Assembly: GCA_960531495.1 (NCBI GenBank)
Contig: OY482864.1
Span: forward strand, 5,220,657-5,284,656
DNA from: Zeus faber
Taxonomy: Eukaryota; Chordata; Actinopteri; Zeiformes; Zeidae
Length of the DNA: 64,000 bases
Direction of reading: 5' to 3'
Shown: positions 45,774 to 55,654 of the stretch, one piece after another
Numbering within the stretch: position 1 is the stretch's first letter
How the letters are laid out: each line of letters opens with the position of its first letter
Notes under the pieces: generated by a model
Database searches by the model: none
What the model was told of the DNA's origin: nothing
Seen by the model: only the letters and a program-made list of their open reading frames with translations
Program-made: the position numbers and the translations under genes

Positions 45774-46936
45774 TGTGATGGAGGAATGTTAACAGACTGT
45801 ATGGAATGACTGCATTGGCTGACTGTGTATGGCTATGCCTCGGTATGCCGGTCAGAACACATTTGACAGGACCCTAGGTCAGGTTTCCATGCTTTAATAA
45901 TGCACAGGGAACCATGGACAGAGTGAGTGATTTTAGTGAAAGGAGGGATTTATTTTTTACCATTGACACACTAAACCACAGGAACTTTCCCCAGGAACTA
46001 GGAACCTTTGGAGGAACTCAGTGCGTTTCCACCACAGAAACCAGGGTCTAAATTAAGTTCTGGGGGCAAAGTCCCAGGAACCAAAAGTCCCTGCTCGGGG
46101 GGGGGGGGTAGTCCTTTTCAAAAGTTCCGGAACTTTGGGGGTGGGGCATGCAGCGCTGAACATTTATGATTGTTCGAGTACTCACAGAATTTTATTTCAG
46201 CCACTATTTAAAAAAAATCGGTTTATTTTTAAAACCGTTTTCAATCTGTCCGTTTATTTTTCTTAATGTTCCGTTTGTACAAAAAACTGAAAATGAAAAC
46301 AGTTTTTTATTTTGAAAAAACAAAACACGATTGTATATAAATGTATGAACACACAAAGTGGTGCATGCTGCATATCGTGTAGTGAATACAATTTTGGCCT
46401 CGTACACAGTAGACCCAGGTTTGATTCCCCACGCATCAATGTTTTTCAATATGTTTTAAAGTTGAGGATAAAATCTTGATTGTGAGAGTGAATATTATAT
46501 ATAAGGACCGAAGAATTAAGTGGATGAAGAAAGACAACCAAAGTGATATTCCACTATCACTTTGGCTGGCTTTCTACATCCATTTCATTCTTCTTGTTGG
46601 TGTATAGGCTCCTGCATTACTGCCACCTACTGGACTGGAGTGGAGCAGTTTGTTGTATAGTTGCACGCAAAAATGACTTGTAAAAACAGACACTTTTTCA
46701 TGTGTCAGTGGACGGGCTGAAGGAACCTTTGAGTTCCTGGGACTAAAAGATTTGGATACTTTGGATGGAAACGTGACCAAACAACCTTAACTACTGGAAG
46801 TTCAGCCTGGAATGTGCCAGCCTTGTGGTCAGGTCCGACTCCTCTTTGCAATACTATAGTATTACACTAGTATTGTATAGTATTGACGTAATTTCCTTGA
46901 AGGACTGTTACTCGTTATCAGTGGGCCTTTTTAACA
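45774..46936 (-). repeat. 3' LTR of the BEL/Pao element (with insertion)
   Basis: The left part (45774 to about 45980) aligns with 52207-52425 (shared GGTCAGAACACATT, TTTCCATGCTTTAATAA-like and CAGAGTGAGTGATTTTAGTG-like stretches). The right part (about 46785-46936) aligns with 52437-52547 plus 52740-52760 (shared CTACTGGAAGTTCAGC, GACGTAATTTCCTTGAAGGA, GTGGGCCTTTTTAACA). The middle of about 800 bp is foreign. Confidence 0.8.
45983..46784. mobile_element. DNA-transposon-like insertion in the 3' LTR
   Basis: About 800 bp absent from the other LTR. Its left part has AGGAACTTTCCCCAGGAACT and CTAGGAACCTTTGGAGGAAC. Its right part, read on the other strand, has CCCAGGAACTCAAAGGTTCC. These are loosely inverted, as in a non-autonomous DNA transposon. 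Exact ends and target duplication are unclear, and no transposase is visible. Confidence 0.55.
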
Positions 46937-47520
46937 TGCATATTTTCTCCAAAAAAAAAAAAGGGCCCGATGAATAGTCAATAGGGCTGTCGGCGATCTC
47001 TGGCAAGGCTACCAGCCGTGCCATTGGTCTTGTATAAAGTCTGTCTTCGATTTGGATTTCTGTTGACCTCACTAACCTGTCCTTCCCAGGAAACGCTTTG
47101 ACCACTCTGCCGATGCACCAGAAGGCTCGAGGCACTTGTAGGTGGATCATCATCACCACCTGGCCAGCCTTGAGGGATGCAGCATCATGGTTCCATTTTT
47201 GATGGGTCTCTAGACCAGGTAGATGGTCCCTCACAAACCGAGCCAAAAAGTGGTAAGTGAGGATCCGGCTATGTCTCCAGTGGCACTTGCTTAGCTGCTC
47301 ATATTCGGGATAAATGACCCGAGGTAGTGCACAGTCATGCTGCCCCATCAGCAACAGGTTTATAGGCTACTGGGTCCAGGTCAGCAAGGTTAGAGGACAA
47401 GCACCCTAGAGGCTTCACATTAAGCATGCCTTCCACTGCTATAAGTACTGTTCTGAGCGGCTCCTCCGTCACTGTTTGTGCACCAATTACCTTGTATCTG
47501 ATTGCATCTCTCTTTAGCAC
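46926..47520 (-). pseudogene. BEL/Pao integrase C-terminal region
   Basis: Two overlapping minus-strand frames. At 47520-47335: TEEPLRTVLIAVEGMLNVKP and LADLDPVAYKP. At 47354-46908: CHWRHSRILTYHFLARFV, LPGLETHQKW, VPRAFWCIGRVVKAFPG and TRPMARLVALP. These match the C-terminal integrase segment of BEL/Pao polyproteins next to the 3' LTR. A frameshift separates the two parts. The integrase catalytic core expected at about 47520-48020 is not recognisable. Confidence 0.75.
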
Positions 47521-48221
47521 ACACCACCGAAGCGTGGGGCAGCTGAAGGGTTAAAGTGTAAAGCTATCTGGTCCGTCGTCAATTGGTCCTTTAGGTCTGG
47601 CTCAGATTAGCGAAGATTTGTCTTAACTCTTTCTCCCCAACTTTGAAGTTTGTGCCCTGGTCAGAATGCAACTCTGCCGGTGTTCTTCGCCGAACAAACG
47701 TAAGTTTGTGAAAATTGAGAAATGAGAAATTAGTTGACTGTGATGTTTATCAGGACAACCAGGTGTACACAGCGTGTTGTGAGACACTTAAAAAGTATCC
47801 CCCACCTCTTCTCATTACATCTGCCGATTCTAATAAGGAACAGCCCGAATAATAAGGAACAGGAATTGCAGCGCTTAAGTGTCATAGTCCTGTATTAGGA
47901 GCTTTGCTATCGGATGACTGGGTTGCAGAACAATTGGGTGTATGGAAGACTCCTGTAGTCCTTCCACCCTCCTCAGCCGGCCTCTGACTCTGATCAACTC
48001 TGTTGTCTCATCGAACTCGGGGACTACAGTAGGCTGAGAATACGGCTACTGTTCAGCACAGGTTTACCAGTTTTGAGTAGTTGGTATTCATCACCAAAAC
48101 TGTCTTGTTGGCCTCTATGGATGAGGGGAAATTTGGCCTTACTATAGAAGACTGCAGCTGGTTTGCCATCTTCACTAGCCACCCCGTAAAACCTTGGTGC
48201 TGCTTTGTCCAAGAGTTCACT

Positions 48222-48590
48222 TCAGCCGTTGAAGTTATCTGTGTCTGGCAATGTTGGGCTTGTGTCGATGATGGCCAATCTACAGGTAACAGGTCTCGTC
48301 AGCTCACCAACATCATACATTTGACAGGAGGATGTTTTGACTGGCCAGTTACTGGAATGCTGTAGGAGGAATGAGGGCCCCTTACTCCATTGGTTAGACA
48401 GTGCTAGATCTTTAATGATCTTCCCTCTGGTGAGGTCGTCTGCTGGGTTATGTGCAAGGTCCACATACCGCAAAGCTTGGAGGTCTGTTAGGTCCTGGAT
48501 TTCTTCAACCCTTGCGCCTACGAAGACCTTGAAGCGACATGGCTCAGATTGAAACCAGTTGGGCACAGTCATGGAATCTGTCCAATACAC
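48222..48590 (-). pseudogene. BEL/Pao RNase H region fragment
   Basis: The minus-strand frame contains YWTDSMTVPNWFQSEPCRFK, VFVGARVEEIQDLTDLQALR and VDLAHNPADDLTRGK, typical of the RNase H-to-integrase linker of BEL/Pao elements. It is cut off on the upstream side by the insertion starting at 48597. Confidence 0.8.
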
Positions 48591-48596
48591 AATTGC

Positions 48597-49203
48597 CAGA
48601 GTTTCCGTTAGAAAAAATTGGTGGCGTCTACTTGTCCTGGAAGATCTGTGTTTATTGAGCTTAAAAACAATTGATATGCAGTCTACTGTATATAGATAAC
48701 GACATCATTAAGGAATGTAGATGTGTAATATATTTTTTTGAATATTCAAAATACAATAAGTCCCGTCAGTAAATGCAATTTAAAAAATAAATAACTAAAT
48801 AAGTAAATAGAAACTACGAATAGTACTCCTTGAAATCAAATAATTTCCGTTCATGAACAATATTTAACAAGTGCAGCCGCTTTAATTAATATTTTACTCA
48901 AATAACATTTTGATCAAATCAAAAACAAAATAAATATGGCAGGTAGGTCTAATTAAATAAAAAAGTTTGTGGTGTTGTCCACCTTTGTCAGGACGTCCCG
49001 TGGACATATTTTACATAATGAATACTTACCGTCTGCTTTGGGTTGGAAGTTAAATATCAGATTTTCCCGGTCAAAAACCGGCAATTACCGGATAACGGAA
49101 ATGCTGACATTTGCTTGATGGCTACGATTAGTTCCTCCCTAATTAGCTCTAACTACCTAGTTCTAGTCATAGTATCGAATGCTGCTTTTTTGGGGAAACT
49201 CTA
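48597..49203. mobile_element. hAT-like non-autonomous insertion inside the BEL/Pao element
   Basis: AT-rich sequence that interrupts the BEL coding region. The left end reads CAGAGTTTCCGTTAG. The right end, opposite strand, reads AGAGTTTCCCC. Near the right end are the paired segments CCCGGTCAAAAACCGGCAAT and TTACCGGATAACGG. CAGNGTTTCC ends are typical of hAT elements. I could not find a clean 8-bp target duplication. Confidence 0.5.
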
Positions 49204-49554
49204 GATCTCGCCATGATGAAAGTAACTTGGACATTGCTTTGTGAGTCCTCTGACCGCTGTTATCCCACCGATCCACATGCCCTTTCAGAGGCATCGGCGA
49301 AAATGTGTATATCTCTGCTGACATCTACACTGTCCATATTGGCTGTAACCTAACACCTCTGTCTGGTAAGCTGATTGAGGTGTTGGAGTTCACTTTCCCA
49401 GACATTCCATTAATGTTCCTGAAGTAGTATCCTCTGGCAAGAGTGGATCATCCCATTCCCACTGCTTATCCCACAGCTTCTACACAAGAACCTTTGCCCG
49501 AGTGGTGTAGGGCAGGATGAACCCAAGGGGATCATTTTGGAAGGCTAGGACCCT

Positions 49555-50330
49555 TTATACGTTACGGAGAGTAGGTGTACCGCATTCAACGTGGCGATGG
49601 TTATAGCCCGGGATATCCTCCCTGCACTGCCAACTCAAACCCAGAGTCACAAGACCTTGTGATAGCCATAGTTCGGTGCTGTCAGATCTGGCCTCTTTAG
49701 GTAGATGTTTGACCGCGTCTGGCTGGTTGCTAGCCCATCGCAGTTTGGTGACTAGTTGCTTAGCATCTTTCTTGCTGGGTAGGCTTTGCAAGCAGATGTC
49801 AGTGTGGAAGAACCTCTCCACCGAGAATCTTACGTCTTCCTCCAGGTGGCTATGGTTGACAATGTGTTGCTGGAGAGCAAAGTGCCTGTAGCCCCAAATA
49901 GTAGAACCTGCCACTTGAACAGTATATGTCCGGTGCTGAAGCCTTGTCCATTCCACGCCAAATAAATCTGAGTAGGGGTCTGTCCTCAGGGAGGAGACAA
50001 ACCCGATGGAACGTCCTTATAATGTCACCACCGGAGAAGTACTCCCAGGAGTGAGCGTTATAGTGTTTCCGTAGGGAGGCCATAGGGTAGGAGTGATCTG
50101 CAAGGCTTAGTCTCTGCAGTAACGGCATCACTGATATTGAATCTTTTACCTGGCCAAGGTGCTGACGAGATGCGGCATGAAATGGCAGCATCTAATACGG
50201 TCTGAACATCCTGCTGAATAGTTCCCAGGGCTACGTCTTCTGATGTTCCCTGCAGCCCTAGTTTGGCAGCAATAGCTGCCAAGAGGATGATGTGTTCAGA
50301 CCAGTCATCTAAGACAGCATAAGTATCCAA
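49555..50330 (-). pseudogene. BEL/Pao protease/reverse transcriptase region, broken
   Basis: Minus-strand frames 50330-50058 (YAVLDDWSEHIILLAAIAAK, KLGLQGTSEDVALGTIQQDV), 50191-49850 (LPEDRPLLRFIWRG) and 49956-49555 (FALQQHIVNHSHLEEDVRFS, ICLQSLPSKKDAKQLVTKLR, LGLSWQCREDIPGYNHR). The order fits protease then RT of BEL/Pao, but large parts of the RT palm are missing. The region where the catalytic aspartates are expected is degenerate (HTDI). Confidence 0.75.
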
Positions 50331-50947
50331 CGTGCGGTTGCCATGGTGCAGGAGGACTCAGCTGCTCCCTTTTGGCCTGCCTAGGTAATGTGTCCCAGGT
50401 TGTGAGCTGACATGGCAGGCGCCTCATTTAACCATAGTTTACCTCATGGACTATTTGCAGATTGTCTTTGATCCAAACAGTTTTCTGCTCAATGATGAAA
50501 GCTGGAAATGGTGTGCATTTACTCAAAAAAGTGATCTTTATTATTGCAGAATGGACAGTATGCTCTAAATGTACTCCTTTTCCTTGCTACTGTCTGCGGT
50601 TGAATGGTTGGAACATTGGGAGGTTCCCTGGCTCCATTTAGAATAGTGACATACCGGGAAGCTATTCTTTGTTCCTTTCTCTTGTCCTGTCTGTAACCCT
50701 GGCCTCTGAACCCTTTATCCGTTGCACTCTCCTCACCCTAGCACCAGGACTCATATTGGAGCCAGTCTGAAAAGTCAATGAGAGTGTAGACCGCCCTTGG
50801 TATGTGGAACATATAGCGACGAAACGCTGCTCTTAACTCAGCTGGCAATTTTGAGCAGATGGGAGACATGTGACCCACACATTAGTTCAGCATCCCTGGC
50901 AGGGCTGAGGGTTTTGAGCATTCCAAATAGAGCACTAACTTGGAGGG

Positions 50948-52107
50948 TCAATCTTTCGAAGGCCACAAAGTCACCTCTTCGAATGTTTGTGCAATTTTGT
51001 TGCATGCTAGCTGGTGCGGCTTGCCACATTTCTCATTTAGTGCAGCCATAGTGTCTGTGAATTGTGTTGGTGAGTTCAAAAAGGCGTCAGCCACTAAACA
51101 TGCCTCTTCCAGCTTTAGGTGGTCGACTAGCACATGATATTGGAAAGGTTCAGTCCAATTAGTAGGTAACAGGTTTTCCAGGGCTATTTTCAGTCTAGGG
51201 AACTCACTTGGGTCCTTATCCACGAAGTGTGATATAGAAGGCTGAGGTCCATGGTAGGAGGTCTCGACTGCGATACATGGTGGTGTCTGTGGGTAAGCAG
51301 CACAGTAAGGTGGTTCAGTCTGGTAATGGACAGCTGGTCAATAAGGGATTTGTAGTGGTCTGAATGCTACATGTTGTGGCAGCTGGTAACCTGGAAAACT
51401 AGGTTGTGAAGTTTGTAATCTGTAGGGGGCGTGTCATGACATTCTGTTCAGTAAAGTTTTTGATAGCCCTTGGCACTGGTGGGCTGAATGCTGGTGGATG
51501 ATCAACAACTGGATTGGCCATTTCTGTTGGTAGGTGACCGATCGGATATAATCGGGGCTGTTGGATTCTGCTTTGCACGTGTGCCCTGCCTCTGCTCAAG
51601 TCGGGCTCATAATTGGAGGTGGTGCATGCTGGGATGGATACAGCCCATCTAAAGGCTCTTTACTGTGGGGAAGTTGTCTAGTTTCATCTTTAATTATCTG
51701 CAGCTCCGCGGCTTCAGCATGGTCAGCTCTGATTGTGTTCTAGTAAACTGACTTGGTAATCTGAATAACAAGCGAGTCCTCCGTATTATCTGAAGGTGAG
51801 ACTGGAGAAGATTTAAGTATTATGGGTCTCTTTGCTTAAAGTCCTCTCTTAAGGTTTGGACTGTTTCCCATAGAGTTTCTGCATTTCCTTCAGCTCTTTG
51901 TGAGCTTTGTGAGCTCTGACCGTTGCTTTCCGAAGAGTTCGTCGTAGGGGAGGTAGTGATGGGAGTCATCCTGGCAGCATCCTCCTGGAGTGTTTGGTAC
52001 TCATCTTCGTGCCCATGTGCATGCTGTGTAAAGTGCCCTACTAGATAGGGGGGCATAGAATTTCTTCCATCTTTATTTACCTTAAAATCTGCCAGGTAAC
52101 CTGGCAA
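50948..52107 (-). pseudogene. BEL/Pao Gag-like region, broken
   Basis: Frame 52107-51820 (NSMPPYLVGHFTQHAHGHED, then a Ser/Gln-rich stretch ending TLWETVQTLREDFKQRDP) begins just inside the 5' LTR. Frame 51223-50948 (DPSEFPRLKIALENLL, DAFLNSPTQFTDTMAALNEK, QLACNKIAQTF) resembles the Gag helical domain of BEL/Pao elements. Frameshifts and stops separate them. Confidence 0.65.
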
Positions 52108-52206
52108 CCTTGTCTGACAGTGAGGCCGATCTGACTGCCACTGATTCCTCTGCTAGTTTAGGATCCATTTCCCAAGGTAAATGACCATCCTGCTCGAAGG
52201 ACTTAA

Positions 52207-52760
52207 TGTAATGGAGGAGTTAACGGACTGCATAGAACTGCATTGGCTGATTCTGTATATGGATATTTGCCTCGGTATGTCGGTCAGAACACATTAGACA
52301 GGACCCCAGGTCAAGTTTCCACGCTTTAATAACAGCAATGCACAGGGCACTGTGAACAGAGTGAGTTATTTGAGTGAATGGATTGATTTATTTTTATTTT
52401 TATATTGGACGCACTCATACTCAAAAGTGCCAAACAACGCTAACTACTGGAAGTTCAGCATGTAATGAACCAGCCCTGTGGCCGGGTCCGACTCCTCCTC
52501 TCTATTGCACTGACGTAATTTCCTTAAAGGACTACTACTCGTTATCATCCCCGGGCGCGTCAACGATTGCTGCCCACTGCTCCTGGCTGCCCCCAATGGA
52601 GGAAGGACAAGCCAGGATGCGTTAAATGCAGAGGCCACATTTCACTGGCCACCATCAAAGCATGTGCGTGGGCGTGTGTGTGCATGTGTTGTAGTGGTGT
52701 GTTGTGTGATAATAAAAGATTCTTCTTCTTCTCTTCTTCTATCAGTGGGCCTTTTTAACA
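52207..52760 (-). repeat. 5' LTR of the BEL/Pao element (with SINE-like insertion)
   Basis: Direct repeat partner of 45774-46936, starting TGTAATGGAGGA and ending TTTTTAACA. Just inside it on the minus strand (52206 downward) is TTAAGTCCTTCGAGCAGGAT, where a primer-binding region and leader would lie. A short retroposon interrupts it at 52548-52739. Confidence 0.8.
52548..52739 (+). mobile_element. SINE-like retroposon with 5-bp target duplication
   Basis: A 192-bp insert flanked by TATCA on both sides (52543-52547 and 52740-52744). It is absent from the other LTR, which reads straight through TATCAGTGGGCC. It ends GTGATAATAAAAGATTC followed by (TTC)n, a typical retroposon tail. The body includes CACTGCTCCTGGCTGCCCCC and GTTAAATGCAGAGGCCACAT, recurrent in fish genomes. 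I see no clear pol III box A/B, so the class is tentative. Confidence 0.75.
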
Positions 52761-52864
52761 GTATATATCAATATTAAATCAATTACACCCCCCCCCCCCA
52801 CACACACACACACACACTTCTGCAAGCACAAGCAAACACAATGTTATGTACAATATATACAACA

Positions 52865-52870
52865 TTTATT
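52865..52870 (-). terminator. maff: Probable maff polyadenylation signal
   Basis: TTTATT on the plus strand, which is AATAAA on the minus strand. It lies 2.1 kb after the stop codon and is followed on the minus strand by TGTTGTATATATTGTACATA. Confidence 0.5.
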
Positions 52871-53855
52871 TTTAATTATTAATATATAAAATAGACAATG
52901 TACTTAAAGTTTTTACCATTGAAAAAATACATATAATAAATACAAAGACCATCTTTTGTTTTGCCGTATTACAAAACATCCAGCACGAGTTTTGACAGAT
53001 TCGAGAGACGAAATGTGACCGAGAATAAATGCTTTGCAACATCTGATATCAATATAGCTAAATATACGTCTCTTACATATAATGAGGGGGTATCTGTCCA
53101 CACAATATAATAATGTGTTACAATGCCTATTTTTCAATGTCATATTGCTAGCCCTAAGTCGACGCCCAGCCTACTGGTTAGCACAGTTTTTACTGAAACA
53201 ACTGGATTAAGGTTTTCTAGTGAATTAAGCACCGTGTCCCATCTGAAAAGGCCTCCTCAGTTCACATCCCCTAACCATCTTTCCACCACTTGTCTACCTT
53301 CTCGTTCCCTTCGCCTCCTCACATTTCCCTCCGCATCCCTCCTTCCTCCAAGCACCATCTCATCTTTCATCTTCCCGCGGACCGCGCCCTCATGCCAATT
53401 CAGAAAAGACCTTAATTACCCCCCCCCCACCCTTCTCGCCATAAATAACAAGTCACACGCACAAACATTATCACCTTGGTACTTAAATAATAATCTCCCC
53501 TACGAGAAACCACTATGAAATTAGAACAAACGCGGCGAACACGCATATATAGAAATAAAAATCCACATATAGCAACATGGCCATTTTAGCATATTCTACT
53601 CAGCTCATAACAGTTAACATTTTGGGGAAAAGAAAAAGTAATCATCTTGAGTCAAAGTACAATAATTAGAGGTGGGAATAATCCCTAAACTAGTCATATG
53701 CAAGTACTTTTGAAATAACATAACATCACAGCACTCGTTAGCTTGTCTTTTTAATAATATTGATTTTTTTTTTAAATACAAATAAAATATAGATTATAGC
53801 TCTGGTAAATGTTGCTCAACATTTTTGTCTCGTGTGGGTACGCACAAACACACAC

Positions 53856-53867
<12 letters not shown>

Positions 53868-53948
<81 letters not shown>

Positions 53949-53970
53949 TATATATATATATATATATAGA
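53868..53970. repeat. (TA)n-(CA)n-(TA)n microsatellite
   Basis: Alternating TA and CA runs in the maff 3' UTR. Confidence 0.95.
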
Positions 53971-54701
53971 TAGTGTGTGTGAACGACTAACTAACCTATG
54001 CGAAGGATTTGCATTGATTTCGCGTAATCTCAGCCGGATGTGGCGATTCATTTTTGATGAGAGCTTCAGCAAAGCCGGCACACATCTGTACTTTGTAATC
54101 TAAAGAATTCAGAATCTTTTTTTTCCATTTAAATACAGAGCCACGACAGGCTGAAATACAAAAAAAAAAGCACAAGGACACTGATGGGTCGTGGAAAAAG
54201 GAGCACAACCAATTAGCACTCTGACAATACCAGACGCCATTTACACATATGTTGAAACAGAAAAAAGAAATAAATCTGTCGACTGCCTCCCTTCTCTACA
54301 GAAGGCATTCTTTCACTCTCCTCTTCTTAAAAAAAAAAGGCCTCGGATTAAAGAGAACGGAAAGCCGCCACCGGCCCCCAAGTCCATCCGCAAAAAAAGG
54401 AGAGAACTGAGGTGGCCAATGAGGGGGGGGCTTTGTGACTCCAAACACACAAACAAAACAAACACACAAGCGTTCATTTTCAAAATCAAAAATAAAAAGG
54501 TAGACAGACAAAACCCACCCACTGCTCTGAAGCAGAGACGGACCAGTGCAGGGTAGAGTGGCGGGATGGAGCGCTGGGAATGTCGGCGGGAGCGTGGACA
54601 GAGAAAAGCTCCCCGCCCCCACTCCAAACACCGGGTTTCGACACCGCTGTCCCTTGTTTCGAGTTCAGCCGGGGCCACGTGTTAATCAAGGGACCAACAT
54701 G

Positions 54702-54702
<1 letters not shown>

Positions 54703-54757
<55 letters not shown>
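54703..54757. repeat. (GT)n microsatellite
   Basis: GT run of about 55 bp in the maff 3' UTR (CA in the transcript). Confidence 0.95.
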
Positions 54758-54758
<1 letters not shown>

Positions 54759-54950
54759 GTGAGGCCTGAGATCATGTGACTGCCCATGAATGCAGAAGTA
54801 TGTCTAATAAGTGCTTCTCGAGATCTTCCTTTTTTTTTTTCCCTTGGGGGGGGGGTGTGTGTGTGTGTGCATGCGTGCGTGCGTGGGTCTGTGTTCTGCT
54901 AAATGGTGTGTGTATTGCAGTCTGTGTTCCACGGCGGCCGGTTCCTCATC

Positions 54951-55609
54951 CTAGGAGCCCCCCTGCTCTCTCTGTGGCGGCTGCTGCTGCTGGGGCGGCG
55001 GGCTCTTGACGATGGTGATGACAGAGGCGGTGTTGAGGCGCGGCGCCGTGGCGAGCAGGTTCCCACCGCCGGACTCCAGGCCGCGGGCGAACCTCTGCAG
55101 GGCGGCAAGACGTGCACCAAGGCCCTCCAGCTCGCGCCGCATGCCGGCGTTCTCGGCGCCCAGCCGCTCCACCTCGCGCTGCAGCTCCTTCTTCTGCTGC
55201 TCTAGGGCCTCGCGCTGCGACACGCGCTTCACGCGGCAGCTGGCGGCGTAGCCCCGGTTCTTCAGCGTGCGCCGCCGCTGCTTCAGCTTCTGCACCTCCT
55301 CGCGGGAGAGGCCGCGCAGGTGCAGGTTGAGCTCGCGCACCGACAGCGACATTAGCTCGCTGTCCGACAGGATGGGCACGTTCTCGCCGCACTCCCTCTT
55401 CACCTGGAGCGGAAACGAGAAGACGGAGACGGCAGGCGTGAGTACGGGAAGGAAAATGACACCAGGAGCGAAAAACAAAGACTACATATTTATTTTGACC
55501 GCGTACAAACAAAGCAGCGGCCATTATGATGAGTCACTGGCACTGAATTAACAGGCCTGTCCCGCTCTGCTCTTACCTTCAGGGCTTTGCTGGTTCGTTC
55601 GGATGTCAT
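54951..55609 (-). CDS. maff: Small Maf transcription factor MafF
   Basis: Two coding exons on the minus strand: 55609-55577 (11 codons, ATG in GTCCAAGCATGACATCC) and 55403-54951. The protein has 161 residues. Small Mafs bind MARE/ARE DNA as homodimers or with NRF1/2/3, p45 NF-E2 and BACH partners. They lack a transactivation domain, as here. Visible: sumoylation motif VKRE (12-15), Maf extended homology region (about 22-50, ending [10 protein letters not shown]), basic region [18 protein letters not shown] (53-70), leucine zipper with L78, L85, L92, M99, L106, and the family C-terminus SVITIVKS (137-144) followed by a Pro/Gln-rich end. Position beside tmem184b in convergent orientation supports maff rather than mafg or mafk. 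The intron has the donor GTAAGA and an acceptor after TTTCCGCTCCAG. A 5' UTR part of the first coding exon extends to 55654 (acceptor TTGTGTTGACAG). Confidence 0.94.
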
Positions 55610-55654
55610 GCTTGGACTTTGTCCACTGGAGTTTTTTTCCCCCCCTTCAGAATC

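Larger units (their letters stand above)
45774..52760 (-). mobile_element. BEL/Pao-type LTR retrotransposon, decayed, with nested insertions
   Basis: Two related LTRs in direct orientation (45774-46936 and 52207-52760) begin TG and end CA. The flanks read GTGTA (45769-45773) and GTATA (52761-52765), an imperfect 5-bp target duplication. The 5.3 kb between them, read on the minus strand, gives in order: Gag-like region, protease/RT region, RNase H region, integrase C-terminus. Motif wording matches BEL/Pao. Reading frames are cut by many stops and frameshifts, and each LTR carries a later insertion, as does the internal region. It cannot be functional. Confidence 0.85.
52840..54950 (-). other. 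maff: maff 3' UTR
   Basis: Minus-strand sequence from the maff stop (54953-54951) to just past the poly(A) signal at 52870-52865. It holds a (GT)n run (54703-54757) and a TA/CA tract (about 53868-53970). No other exon is visible. It ends about 80 bp from the BEL/Pao element. Extent is inferred from the signal. Confidence 0.6.

Noticed and set aside
54946-55524. Alternative 192-residue frame overlapping maff on the minus strand
   Set aside because: Out-of-frame shadow of the GC-rich maff exon; the other frame gives a complete bZIP protein.
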